A stretch of DNA of 64,000 nt, taken from NCBI GenBank assembly GCA_942159475.1, contig OW804095.1, positions 92,331,740 through 92,395,739 on the forward strand. The letters are read 5' to 3'. Positions 46,861 through 57,215 of the stretch are shown here, in pieces. Numbering within the stretch: the first letter of the stretch is position 1; every line of letters starts with the position of its first letter. The notes under the pieces are model-generated. The model ran no database searches, was not told the origin of the DNA, and saw only the letters and a program-made list of their open reading frames with translations. Source of the DNA: Sthenelais limicola (Eukaryota > Annelida > Polychaeta > Phyllodocida > Sigalionidae). The position numbers were made by a program, and so were the translations under genes.

Positions 46861-47650
46861 ATGATCAGTATAGGGAGGCGTAGTCTAATAATCACGTCTC
46901 AGTTATGGGGCGGTGTTAATAATGTTTCGGGCATAGCATTCGCTTATGTTGACACAAAGCGGTTTTGCCGCCGATCGTCCAGAGTATATGTGGCACCAGG
47001 AATCGGCAGGATATCGTCACAACAGGAGAAGTCTTGGGCTATTTACTTTACTAAACATGGAATTATTTGTACGTTGACATTGCCCACCATCCCGCCCACC
47101 TCCCTCCTATGGCGTCTCCCGACGCCTTCCAAATCGTTTCGTTTGTTAGCTTTAATCTCCACATCGCAGATCGGCGCTGTGGATTCCCTGCTGCTATGAC
47201 GTCATTACATGGGCCTCGTTCTGGGTAGGGTTCTGGTGGGGAATCCCCGCGCCTATGACGTCATTACACGAAGGTAACCGAGTCCGAGTGGCACGAGGAA
47301 GAAGGGGTGATGGTGGTTTTTGAGCCTGCAGAGAGGGTATACATGCCTTTGAAACTGACGGTATGTGCATTACAAGTACAGTAAAGACCCTATGAACCCC
47401 GACGTTTTACTTCGGAAACATGTCAAGGATGTAAAATCCGTACTTGGTTTCTGTTATGGAGGGCGAAAACATAGGTAGTTGGGTGAGCGAGACGGATTTG
47501 CCAGACTAAAAAATAGCCCCCGGGTGGGCGGGGGTGCGTTATGACGTCATGGTAAATGCAGGCATTGCTTTGCTCTGCCACTAGCACCTCCTCGTCCAGA
47601 AGGGACAAACCAGTCCCTGAAACTTAGGGTCCAGATGTTTCTCATTAAGT
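46861..47650. promoter_or_regulatory. GC-rich block with three TGACGTCA palindromes
   Basis: TGACGTCA occurs at 47197-47204, 47256-47263 and 47542-47549. The first two sit in a repeated phrase (CTATGACGTCATTACA preceded by GGATTCCC/GAATCCCC), so they were duplicated. It could be a promoter, or the terminus of a DIRS-like element as at 12.1 and 55.4 kb. No adjacent gene is recognised. Confidence 0.3.
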
Positions 47651-49004
47651 GGTGGTCGCCCCTTCTGGACGGCGATCTGCCTCCAGTGAGGCTCCCTATA
47701 GATGGGTTGGGAAGGCAACATTAATGATTTTAATGACAGATGACTGGTTTATAATTCCGACTTCTTGGTACAGTAAAAAAGATATGATGCTATCCTTTGA
47801 TTTTCAAATGAAAAACATAGTTCAATCTTTACAAATTAGCTAAAAATACATTTTTTTGTCTGCACCCTGGGAGGGACTTGTGGTTAAGCTTATCGTTGTA
47901 GGCAGTGAACTTGTCCAACGCCAATGTAAGTATACCACAAGCCACATCTCAAATTTTAATTCATGAATCACTATTGAACCCGCCTTTCTGAATTAAAGGG
48001 TCAATTGGGGTAGAGGAGGAAGACTTTGCCAGGCCACTGAAGGCTAATTATCAGATATTAAGCTGCCGAACTTCAGAGAATTACAGCTGGGCATCATGGT
48101 AATATGTACAAGAAAAATCAGCAATACATAATACATTGTATTTTTATTTCGTGTAAATGACTACTTTTTGTCATACATGTAGTACAGGTCTTCATCTCAG
48201 CCCAACACTTCAGGCATGCTCACAAAACCTGTAATAGAGCCATCCCACATCTGAGGTTTAACCCTGTCATGTTCATTCTACCTTGCATAAGTAGGTCCTT
48301 GTCTACCACTCATGTTGACCTTTGCCGGTCACCCCTAAGGGTTAAACCGCAGGCGTCATCTCCCGTGGACACCTGAAAGGTGTGAGAGACCACTTACCTT
48401 TGTCCCTCACTTATAGCTCGAAGCCCCTTGATATGGTCCATTTCATTTTTTATTTTGTTATAAAACTGGGAACGTATATTCAGTTTTATTATTGTTATTA
48501 TATCCAACATGACTCTGGTTTTATGTTGCTCAGTTTGGCAGGGGGAGATGGAGGGCGGGTGGTTGTGTGTGTGGGGTGGGTGGGGGTGGGGGGGGGTCAT
48601 TTCCATTTTTTGTTTGCAGTAAAACATGAGGCAATATATCCACCCGCAACATATTTACAACAGTTTTTGAAAATCTTTTTGTTGCATGTAGTATGATTGC
48701 ATACCGTAACGCAAATTTATTCCCAAAAGATTTAGACCCATTTCAGAGTAGCATCGGAAAAATCATAAAAAAAAATCTTAATTTAAATTTTAATTCACTT
48801 TACTACTTATCAGGTAAACTATGCCAAATATGCATAGGATGTTCCTGATAAAACAATAGCCTATTTTATTATTTCGAAATTATATTGACCCAGTGGTAAC
48901 ACATGAATAACATCTAGAAATAGCATTTTAATTTAGTCGAGACTCGGAGTTGACAGATTCCCTCCAAATTCTAACCTTCCCCTATAGTTTCAATTGCGGA
49001 AAAG
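47651..49004. other. No gene; G-rich run near 48540-48597
   Basis: AT-rich with one G-rich stretch. No recognisable coding potential. Confidence 0.45.
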
Positions 49005-49095
49005 GTGAGATTGCAGCCACCCCTGGATTCGAACCCACAACAGTATTATAACTCTGGGTCCAAACCCAGCGCTTTAAACCACCTAACCATGCAAA
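49005..49095 (-). repeat. tRNA-Leu-like sequence (SINE head or tRNA pseudogene)
   Basis: The minus strand reads GCATGGTTAGGTGGTTTAAA, GCGCTGGGTTTGGACCCAG, a long variable-arm-like stretch, then GTGGGTTCGAATCC. A-box (TGGTTAGGTGG) and B-box (GGTTCGAATCC) promoter elements are recognisable, and the layout is that of a tRNA with a long variable arm (Leu/Ser). The anticodon loop is one base short and no good acceptor stem forms, so a functional tRNA is unlikely. Confidence 0.55.
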
Positions 49096-49124
49096 TCCCT
49101 ATACAAAATCTGATTCTGAACTTC

Positions 49125-49256
49125 TGCTGGGTCAGAGTTTAGAGTCCCTCCAAACTGAGGGAAAGCCTCTTGCTAAAAGCCGCAAAATGCCATTAGATTC
49201 TCATTAGGACGTCTACCCCCGGGCCGGGAAAGCCACGCAGTAGGCGTCCAATCACT
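49125..49256 (+). repeat. Family F dispersed repeat, copy 2
   Basis: Blocks CTGAGGGAAAGCCTCTTG, GCCGCAAAATGCCATTA, CATTAGGACG and CGCAGTAGGCGTCCAATCAC match 41118-41260 and 57122-57215. Confidence 0.6.
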
Positions 49257-49429
49257 AACTCTGACTCTGACTGAATTCAATAGTATATCTGGAAAATACA
49301 AGATATCCTTTGTTTTTATTCCATTTGTCTCAAAGTCTACCATGCTTCACATGGACTATAGCTTATACCCGTTTCAGACTACACAACTGAAGCAAAATAA
49401 ATTGAATCATTGCGAACTAGGGGTGTATA

Positions 49430-49750
49430 TGGGTCCCATTTTTCATGACTGTGTCTGAGTGTCACACGATAAGAATTTTTCCATGTCCCATGTCACTTTT
49501 TAAAACAGTTCAATGATGTCTCGTGTCACTTTTTAAGCAATACATTAATTAATATTAACGGTCGATACAATGTCGTGTTTCACCTGTTAAATAAATCACT
49601 GTGTCTCATGTCGATTTTTAATACATTTATGAATGTCTCGTGTCACATTTTATCAGCATTTTTTAAGCTGTGTGTGTCGCACGTTTAGGGGACCGTGTCG
49701 CCGTGTCGCCCATGATTTAGCAGCCATGTCGCGTGTCAATCGTGTCGAAT
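49430..49750. repeat. Degenerate tandem repeat with ATGTCTCGTGTCAC core
   Basis: GTGTC-containing phrases followed by TTTTTAA recur about seven times at about 50-60 base spacing. Confidence 0.5.
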
Positions 49751-51029
49751 TTTACCCATATGTACCCATCGAACTGGTTTCTAGACGAACGGCAACCTTT
49801 CCGCTTTTTCCCAGGGAAAAAGTCAAAGACTTCTTATCGATCTCAATACCCGTTGCAACCCCCATAATAATTGTACGCTTAGCGTCTACTGACTCCTATA
49901 CTTATTGGCTCGTTCTCCTTATTTTTCCCGGGGACAAACATTTTCACTTATTCAAATCGTCCTAGATATCATTTCTGTACACTTTAGTTCAGGCGGATTT
50001 GTCCCATCGCTCTCACTCGATAAACAGTGTCCGTAAATATAGGAGCTAATTTTCCAGCAGGCATCGGTATTCAGCCATTCCCACCGTCGTGTTCAGGGGC
50101 ATTTTAGTTCCCACACAATCTGCTCCGGCGCTACCGTCGGCACTTCCGTAGTTGCATCAACTGAGACCAGGGACGCTGTTCACTGACTGAGTGAACAGCG
50201 CCTAGGCCCGGGTAGGGTCGGGGGGCAGCTGGGCGGCTGGGTTGTTCATCAGCAACTGTTTTTCTTTCCTAATGCAACCATAGCCAACCATACAAATCAT
50301 ACAAATCTATCTCGCAGCGGTTATTATATCTGGAATACGCACTACACTGCAACAGAAAGTGCTTTGAGTAAGTTGGTTCTATTCAGACTACAAGCATGTC
50401 GCTGTACTCTCTCCTATGTTCAGAAGCACTGCATCTGATCACTCACATCAGAAAACACTTCACTTCTGTTCTGTTCACACTAGCAGAAATATTATTAGGA
50501 AAGTGAAGCGAAGCGCAGTATTATATATGTTTTCTAGAATTCACCTACTTGAGGTGAATTAATCAATCGACACATCATTGCCCATATTTGGGTCTCTGGG
50601 CAGCACACATGGTCTGACCACGCCCACTTCAGCGTGGGACAATCACATGACTCCCCGCACCGATTGTGATGCAAGGACGTCCCGGAACATAACAAACTAT
50701 TTGCCTCAGTCACTCCTATCAGTTTCTCTGCAGTGAGCGCTTGTGTATTCAAATTTTTGAATTTCGGGTATTTTTTGAGATTTTCAAGCTTCAGCATACA
50801 ACAAAAACACAGACAATTGTTGTTTAATACTCATGGTTGGGCTTTGCCATAAATTCTCTTCATGAGATGTAGATACAATCTTGTAGATACAGCAGATCAC
50901 ATAGCTTGTAGATGTAGGTGAACAATTTAATGAAGAATTGTTTAAGAAGATTATAATATGTCAGTATGTATGAGAAATATGTATGTCAATAAAATCCCAA
51001 TCCGAAGGAATGTTTATATATTGTGAATA
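49751..51029. other. No gene; GC-rich part with a hairpin at 50174-50200
   Basis: CGCTGTTCACT and AGTGAACAGCG form a perfect 11-bp stem with a 5-base loop. The right half (50530-51029) lies 3' of the second DIRS-like element and probably holds its distal terminal region (GCCACGCCC-like box near 50616), but I cannot fix the border. Confidence 0.4.
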
Positions 51030-51059
51030 TTTTGAAGAGCCTTATGGACTGAAGAAGTA

Positions 51060-51960
51060 GGCCTGGCTGGGTCTGTAGATAAGCAAGTACTGCGTTGGAG
51101 GCCCACATATACCATGTGAGCGTATGTCAGTTAAGTTTGCACCACCTCTGAAATATGCAAAAGATGCCCCTCCTCTCCTTAAACTGTGAAGTGAGAGGAG
51201 TGCAGAGTCTTGTCTGAGGAACTGTAGAGCAGCCGACCATTTCTGGTTTATGAAGCTGACTGATCAGGCGACCATTGGAGAACGTGAAGAGTGGCAACAA
51301 GGAGCACTGTGGAATGCCGGCGATGAGAGCGGCGATGGATTGAAGAGGACACAGGATACTGTCCGAAATCATTGGTAGGAAGATGGAGGCCGGCAGCATG
51401 CTAGATTGTAGAGTCTTTGTCCACTTAATGTGGACCTGCACGCCTTCTGCTGAAAGCGTAACATCACTGGTAGTCAACTGACGTGTAGGGTTATATAGAG
51501 ATGATGTCTTGGGAAACAGGTTGCTTTGGCGGAGGAATCCGATGAACATTAGGACTATAGCAACCCTAAGCTGTTTGAAGTATCTGTCATTACACACAGA
51601 GAGCAGCACCTGAGAGACAATCTCAGGGGTAGCAGGTGTGTGTTGTCAATGGCCCGCAGTGCTGTGAGCACGAGCTGAGAATCAAACTCACTGGTGTCGA
51701 TGAGTGTGAGCTTATAGTAGGATTTAAGGCTTGATATAATATTCCTGATAGTTGTAGAGGCTCTGTTGTGTTGCACTAGATACTCTATAAACCAGCATAC
51801 TTCTGCAGCATCTGGGTTATAGAAGTCAAGGGGAAGGTGATGACAGAATCCATTGAAGAGCACAACAGCAGACTTGCGATTTGCAGTGGTCCCTGGGCAG
51901 TAGGCCTGTTTCTGGCAAATCTGGGCTGCAGCCGCTAGGGAAGACTGGATCGAGCCTAGA
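51060..51960 (-). pseudogene. DIRS-like element 2: tyrosine recombinase, frameshifted
   Basis: The recombinase would insert the circular cDNA. The core-binding part (FCHHLPLDFYNPDAAEVCWF, NIISSLKSYYKLTLID) lies at about 51950-51620. The catalytic part follows at 51609-51060 with FIGFLRQSNLFP (first Arg), TSDVTLSAEGVQVHIKWTKT, SSHF...RRGGASFAYFRG (His/Arg box) and ASNAVLAYLQT, where the Tyr is the likely nucleophile. The frame changes at about 51600 and again near 51260-51180. Tyrosine recombinase identity rests on the order of Arg, His-x-x-Arg-like and Tyr blocks. Confidence 0.7.
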
Positions 51961-52013
51961 GGAAATAAGATGTATCATAAAGTGACTGAGGCATGCTAAC
52001 AGATTTAAAAGAC

Positions 52014-52709
52014 TTAATTGGCTTTTATAATTTCAGCAGCCTTTAGCTTTGCATTGTCATCATTGAAGCCCCTAGAGAGGGCATCGGGAAGTGTCATTAA
52101 AACGCCTGGCACATGAACAAATTCATAAGCTACATTAAGTTTTGCAGAGAGAAACCAGAATGCACAGGCACAGGCAGCAAGCTGGTTATCTTTGGCCCTT
52201 CCCCCAGAGAGGGCCTGGACAGAGGCAGAGTTATCACAGCAGACTCTGACTATATTTCCATGATCCTTCTCGTCACATAGTAAGCGGGCTGCGGCAGTTT
52301 GTAGCTTCTAGAATATTTATGTCATCACAGACGTGTGTGGACTTGTATTCAAAGGCGAACCACTTTTCTCCATCAGTGCCGCCAGCACCGGTGATTGAAG
52401 AGTCTACCCAGATAGTCCTTAAGATCGTATGCGAAGGCAAGATGGTCTTTCCATTAAATTGAACCAAGAATCTGTCAAACCAGTCCAAGTCATCTCGCAC
52501 AGACTTAGTGATGTGGACATCATTTCCCTTTGCAGCCCTAAGAGCTGTAAGCATGCTATTAATGAAGGCACAAAGGAGGCCTAGGGTCACTTGCAGATGG
52601 GCCTTTGCAGATTTTATGTCCTTTGAGATCCGGAGTAAATCATATATAAGTGCTGTGACACCCTTACGTAGGAGGGCTCTAGCTATGAACTCAGCAATGC
52701 TCTGCATGG
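52014..52709 (-). pseudogene. DIRS-like element 2: RT end and RNase H, frameshifted
   Basis: Directly left of the insertion the frame resumes the RT (QSIAEFIARALLRKGVTAL). The expected Y-x-D-D box reads IYDLL and lacks the second Asp, so catalysis is lost. It continues through DWFDRFLVQFNG and the RNase H start TIWVDSSITGAGGTDG. A frameshift near 52290 moves the rest (RVCCDNSASVQALSGG, FVHVPGVLMTLPDALSRG) into another frame, ending with TAA at 52014. The DNSA and PDALSR blocks are typical of retroelement RNase H. A shortened RT-RNase H spacer suggests an internal deletion. Confidence 0.7.
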
Positions 52710-52784
52710 TAAATGTACGGTGGACGAGAATGGTACATACGAACACAACGTCTTCGGTACGGGTTCGGCACGGGTGACGGGAGG

Positions 52785-52870
52785 GAGCGGGGCGGGAGCG
52801 GGCGGGAGCGGGGCGGGAGCGGGCGGGGGAGCGGGCGGGGGCGGGGCGGGACGGGACGGGACGGAACGGG
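52785..52870 (+). repeat. G-rich (GGGAGCGGGC/GGGAC)n array
   Basis: Many G3-G5 runs at close spacing, giving open frames in several registers that are not genes. G-quadruplex formation is plausible. Confidence 0.9.
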
Positions 52871-53395
52871 CCACACAGACTATTACAAATTATACTATAG
52901 TATATAGATATATGCCTATACTCAATACTCCTTTAGTTAATACTACATTGGATTCAAATACTCCCATGGTACAAGATATGGCTGACAATTGGGGCCGCTC
53001 TATATATGTCTGACTGGACTTTCTCCCCCTCTCTCTTCTCTCCCTCCTTCTCTCCCCCCCCCCCCTACCTCTCCCCCCTTTCTCGCCCTCCCTCCCTCCC
53101 TTCCTTCCTCTCTCTATCCTTGTATATTTGTGCATACATTGGTCCTGGGTAAGACCTTAAAGTGCCCTGCTGTCTCTTTTTCTCTGTCTCCATCTCCCTT
53201 CTTCTCTATCTCTATTTCCTGGGTATGATCAAAAACTGCCTTCCTCTCAGCTCTCCCGCCCTTGATATAACCATCTTAAATGTGTCGATAAAGGCATAAA
53301 ACAACCAATCCTACTCACTCTGTATACATCTGCATACATATTATGCATACATGCATGAATTTATGTACACATATATATGCATAGGTGTATATCTA

Positions 53396-53665
53396 TGCAC
53401 ACATACATACATACATACATACATACATACATACATACATTGTATACATGTATGTATATTTATGTATACACATTATGCATATATTTTATATGTAGGCCTA
53501 TACATTATATATGCATACATAGTATATGTATTGTATATGTATATACATGTATATACATACATACATACATACATATATATACATATATATGTACATATAC
53601 ATTTGGATACATACCTGTATACTTATATATATATATACATGTATACATACATAATGTATGCATCA
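53396..53665 (+). repeat. (TACA)n / (TATG)n microsatellite
   Basis: TACA tetramers in a pure block at 53403-53440 and impure TATA/TACA stretches to 53665. The Tyr/Ile/His-rich frames here are repeat artefacts. Confidence 0.9.
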
Positions 53666-54359
53666 ATTTGAGGGGAGGGGGAGAGAGGGCATGGGAGGGG
53701 GAGATGGATCATAGAGACACGAAAGGGGACAGGATGGGGGGGGGGGGGGTGGACAGAGAGAGGGAGGCAGAGTGAGAAGGAGAAATATCAAGAGATGAGG
53801 GACAAAGAGGTGAGTGTAAAAAGGATATTTTTAAATGACTTTATTCAACAATAAATATATAAATTAAATGAGAACTTTAATGATTAACTAAGTTAGCATT
53901 TTCGCTCTACATGTATAAAAGCTAGGGATTAGCACTGGTGAGCGACCAGGGGTTAGCTAACATGTTTAGGCTTGGTAAGCTTTCTTTTATAGGCAATGTG
54001 ACCTGGCTTCCGTTCCATTCCATTCCGGCCCGCCCCGCCCCCGTCCCGTCCCGCCCCGTCCCGTCCCGTCCCCCGCCGTTACCCGTACTTTTCGAAAATT
54101 TTCCCGTGAAAAAAATGTAATGTGCGGGACGGGACGGGACGGGACGTGTTAGCGGTTCGGCACGGAACGGTAATTGTCGCCGAACTTTAGGAGGCCGTCC
54201 CGTCCCGCCACCGATACAAGTGGCCCCGTCATGAATATTTCTATAGTAAATGTATGACGACATCCATTTTTTTTTTTTTTTCGGGCGGGCACGGGACGGG
54301 ACGGAACGGAGCTGAACGGAACGGGCCGCGATGTACCATTCTCGTCCACCGTATAAATG

Positions 54360-54960
54360 AGCTGGCGAGGGCTCCAAATGGGAGGACCGTATCAAAATAG
54401 AATTTGTCTTCAAAACATATGCCTAGCAGGGGCCAGTCGAGCGGACAAACAGGGAACTGTCGATAGGCTCTCTGCAGGTCGACCACTGACATACACCCTG
54501 CAGGGCCACGATCGTGGATAGCACTAACAGCATCAGCGACTGTTGGAAGATTATGATGGACAGTCATTCCATTGAAGGTGTTCTTTGGTATGTATGCATT
54601 AACACCCCCATCAGGGAAAGATAAGTCGACTATGATGTGGCGTTTATCACTGTCACTCTTTGGCCTTGACATCGGAGGACTAGTGTGGAACCACGGAGTA
54701 AATGGATGCTTTTCAAAAGGACCACACAGAGCACCTAGCGAGGACTCTGATATATATTCTTTGATATGTCTGGGGAACAGGAGTGCGGACGAGTGGTTGG
54801 GTTGTATTTGCTGGCTATACATTGGCGGGCCACTATACTGAATAGGAAATCTGAATGATATCCCGTCTAATATAGTTGAGTCCATGTGATGGTGGCTAGC
54901 CTCACTCGCCCATGCGTCGATATTCAATTTAGTGATCAGGGGAATCCTTGCTCCGAACAT
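54360..54960 (-). pseudogene. DIRS-like element 2: RT, N-terminal half
   Basis: The frame from ATG 54960 shows RT blocks RHIIVDLSFPDGGVNAYIP, GCMSVVDLQRAYRQFPV (first catalytic Asp), PLLGICFEDKFYFDTVLPFG and then ends at the insertion, whose bases supply a few spurious residues. It resembles DIRS/Ngaro-group RTs in the DLSFP and LLGICFE patterns. The remaining RT lies on the other side of the insertion (52709 downward), in register once the insertion and one target copy are ignored. Confidence 0.75.
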
Positions 54961-55299
54961 ATTCGGCTAAGCTACGCTTCGGACCAACTCATATATATTC
55001 CCTAGAAGCAAGCCACGAGGAACTGACCATCAACCGTCGAGAGATAAACCAACTATTCTTCTATATCTACCAAATTATTAGAATTCTCGATAGAAGGGCT
55101 TCCAGAGTACTGGGAAAATTCCTAAACGACTCCGGATACCTTGAACTTGATTAAACATCTACTAAATCAACCTTAAAAGTACCCGTCGAACTTAAAATTA
55201 TAGATTCGACTTATGTTACATTATTAAAGTTCCAACACACGGGCTTAAAATTATAGTCCCGTTTTATACTATATTACATATATGTCCTGTTGACCTAGC

Positions 55300-55545
55300 A
55301 CTAATAATGACGGACGATAAGCTAACCAGCTAACAGCAAGGTTTATTTCCCAACGGAAAACACCTCCGCACAGTGCGGAATCAGTAGAAAGTGTGGAATA
55401 GAATGGTGTGCGTATGACGTAACAATTACATAAGAAGGTGAGGTGGCGCACAACCATTATGACGTCACAGTAAGGGGGCGTGGCTGTGGCGTGGAAAGGC
55501 AAGGTCTCAGGAATATCTGTATCGATGGTTCGATGATATATATAA
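55300..55545 (-). promoter_or_regulatory. DIRS-like element 2: terminal region/promoter
   Basis: The minus strand carries, in order, ATCGAT, GATATTCC, CCACGCC, CCACGCCC, TGACGTCA (55467-55460), GGTTGTGCG, TGACGTAA-type (55415) and CGCACTGTGCG. This is the same set and order as 12055-12299. Confidence 0.6.
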
Positions 55546-55624
55546 AAAAAATTTAACTTCAACTTAAACCCTAGAACTCATCAAACAACACCACTTTATT
55601 CAAATCCATATTCCATCTTATTCC

Positions 55625-55694
55625 AACACATTTAAGACACATTATGTGTCGTGGTGCCTAACACATTTAAGACACATTATGTGTCGTGGTGCCT
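55625..55694 (+). repeat. Two perfect 35-bp tandem copies
   Basis: 55625-55659 and 55660-55694 are identical and a third copy starts (AACACATTT). Each unit contains the palindrome GACACATTATGTGTC. Confidence 0.95.
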
Positions 55695-55734
55695 AACACA
55701 TTTTCCTTATAAAAGTAGCCACCCGTCTTCAACC

Positions 55735-55795
55735 ATCATTGTCCCTGAAGAAGCCCCCCCCCCCCTATAGGGCAAAATATTGGACCAAATAAAAT
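55735..55795 (+). other. Retroelement-tail-like motif
   Basis: CCCTGAAGAAGCCCC, then TATAGGGCAAAATATTGG and AAATAAAATGA. GCCC and GGGC can pair. Same block order as 11820, 16290 and 22075. Confidence 0.3.
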
Positions 55796-57121
55796 GACTT
55801 ATCGAAGATGACGACTTGAGGGATATTTTTCCACACAGACTAAAGTGTTCTTCTTCCTATTTTATCAGTACATATTAAACAACACAGTCTATCAGTGTAA
55901 ATGTGGTAATTTCACCGTGCCACTCTGAATATTATTCCTCGACAATGCAATGAATACCCAATAATACTTGATGTTGTATGGAGCTGACAATGTGCATAGA
56001 TTGCCTGTCAATATGTTGACAGTGCCAAAAGTATCACATTACAATAATCAACCTGCGATATATCTCTCAGAACCCTCACACATGATTGGTACAATAACTT
56101 GACCCCATTTAAAGTTGCACTCTCAGTTAACATCGGTGAAACACTTAAGACATTCTACTATTACAATATTATTAAGAAGAGAAAAAGCTATGGAGACGCC
56201 TAATGGAAGATATTGTTGATATTGTTGAAAACACTGAAAAAATGATTCATATTCGCCTTTTATACCTTGATATAACATGTTTTTAGAAATGTATATGCCC
56301 AGATGGCAGGTGTCAGTAATAAAGTCTGTTGTAAAAACAAAAAAAAAAGACATTCTACTTTTTGTTCCGTTCTTTTCCTTCACATCTAGAAGTCATTTAA
56401 CCAAATTGTGGACGATTTTGTCCGTTTTCTTTATTTGGCTCAGGGCTTCACAACAGGCGACATTTATAATTCGGACACCAGCCGAAATCCCTTCCTGTGG
56501 TGGCGTCATTTAATATCGCTCACCATTCCAATTGTTCCAAACTCTGACGACCTGAAAAAAAGAAATCACGTCCTTCCTAGAGTCACCAGCAAATATTTTT
56601 GAAAACAATGAAAGTTACTAAATAAAACATATCCCAATGTTGGGAAATAATTGCATCCCATTACTTTATAGGATCCATGATCTGAGCGTGATGTATATTG
56701 TCTGATGAACACCTCAAAGGGTGGTCCATCTACCCATCTGTAACATTCATGATGACTTTTGTGTAGGTAATAACTTGTGTCGTGAGTACATCCAACTCTC
56801 TTTTCATGGCTCTCAGACACCTGACAAGAATTAAGTTTGTTTAATAGTCAGTGCATTGCCCTTACTCCTGTCTTTCAACTGGAGACGATTCATTATTTCG
56901 ACAATAAGCCCCTCAATGTACATGTACTGCATGAACGGTACTTTTATAGATGTCCATGGGGAATCTGGGTGTGACACAATTAAAGCTGCATTTCTTTTAT
57001 AACTTTTATTTCATGCTTCTCCATAGAGGTCTTCCAGCAAGCCGAAAGACATATATATCGTGGTTCACATGTAAACTTTATCCGCTAATTTTCGTTGAAA
57101 AATGAAGGTTTCTATTTTTGC
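55796..57121. other. No recognisable feature
   Basis: AT-rich DNA; frames below 90 aa without recognisable similarity. Confidence 0.5.
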
Positions 57122-57215
57122 CAGTCTAGGCTCAAAGTTAAGAGAGTTCCTTCAAAGGGAGGAAAGGCCTCTCGCCCTAAACCGCAAAATGCCATTATAA
57201 TCCCATTAGGACGTT
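57122..57215 (+). repeat. Family F repeat, partial copy
   Basis: CCTCTCGCCCTAAACCGC, AAAATGCCATTATAATCCCA and TTAGGACG match 49140-49215. Confidence 0.55.

Larger units (their letters stand above)
52716..54353. mobile_element. 1638-bp inverted-repeat element with 6-bp target duplication and mirrored low-complexity interior
   Basis: The ends are inverted repeats of about 22 bp (TACGGTGGACGAGAATGGTA). TAAATG occurs directly before (52710-52715) and after (54354-54359), a clear target duplication. The interior has no gene: a G-rich GGGAC/GGGAGC array (52785-52870), a pyrimidine tract (53020-53125), a TACA microsatellite (53396-53665), a purine tract (53670-53800) and C-rich CCGTCCC arrays (54030-54210), followed by GGGAC again near 54290. 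It is a non-autonomous DNA transposon. 6-bp duplications are known for few superfamilies (IS3EU, some Dada), so that is only a pointer. Confidence 0.85.
51030..55545 (-). mobile_element. DIRS-like element 2 (tyrosine-recombinase retrotransposon), split by an insertion
   Basis: On the minus strand the order is terminal region (55545-55300), RT, RNase H, tyrosine recombinase, ending near 51030. That order is diagnostic of DIRS/Ngaro-type elements, which integrate via a recombinase rather than a DDE integrase. A 1638-bp element sits inside the RT at 52716-54353. No gag-like ORF is obvious between 54960 and 55300. The coding parts have several frameshifts, so the copy is dead. Confidence 0.8.

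Noticed and set aside
49005..49095. Functional tRNA-Leu gene
   Set aside because: The acceptor stem does not form and the anticodon loop is one base short.
52683..53013. Gly/Arg/Pro-rich frames on both strands
   Set aside because: Translation of the GGGAC/GGGAGC array inside the inserted element.
53351..53775. Two overlapping Tyr/Ile/His-rich frames of 106 and 132 aa
   Set aside because: Translation of a TACA/TATG microsatellite.
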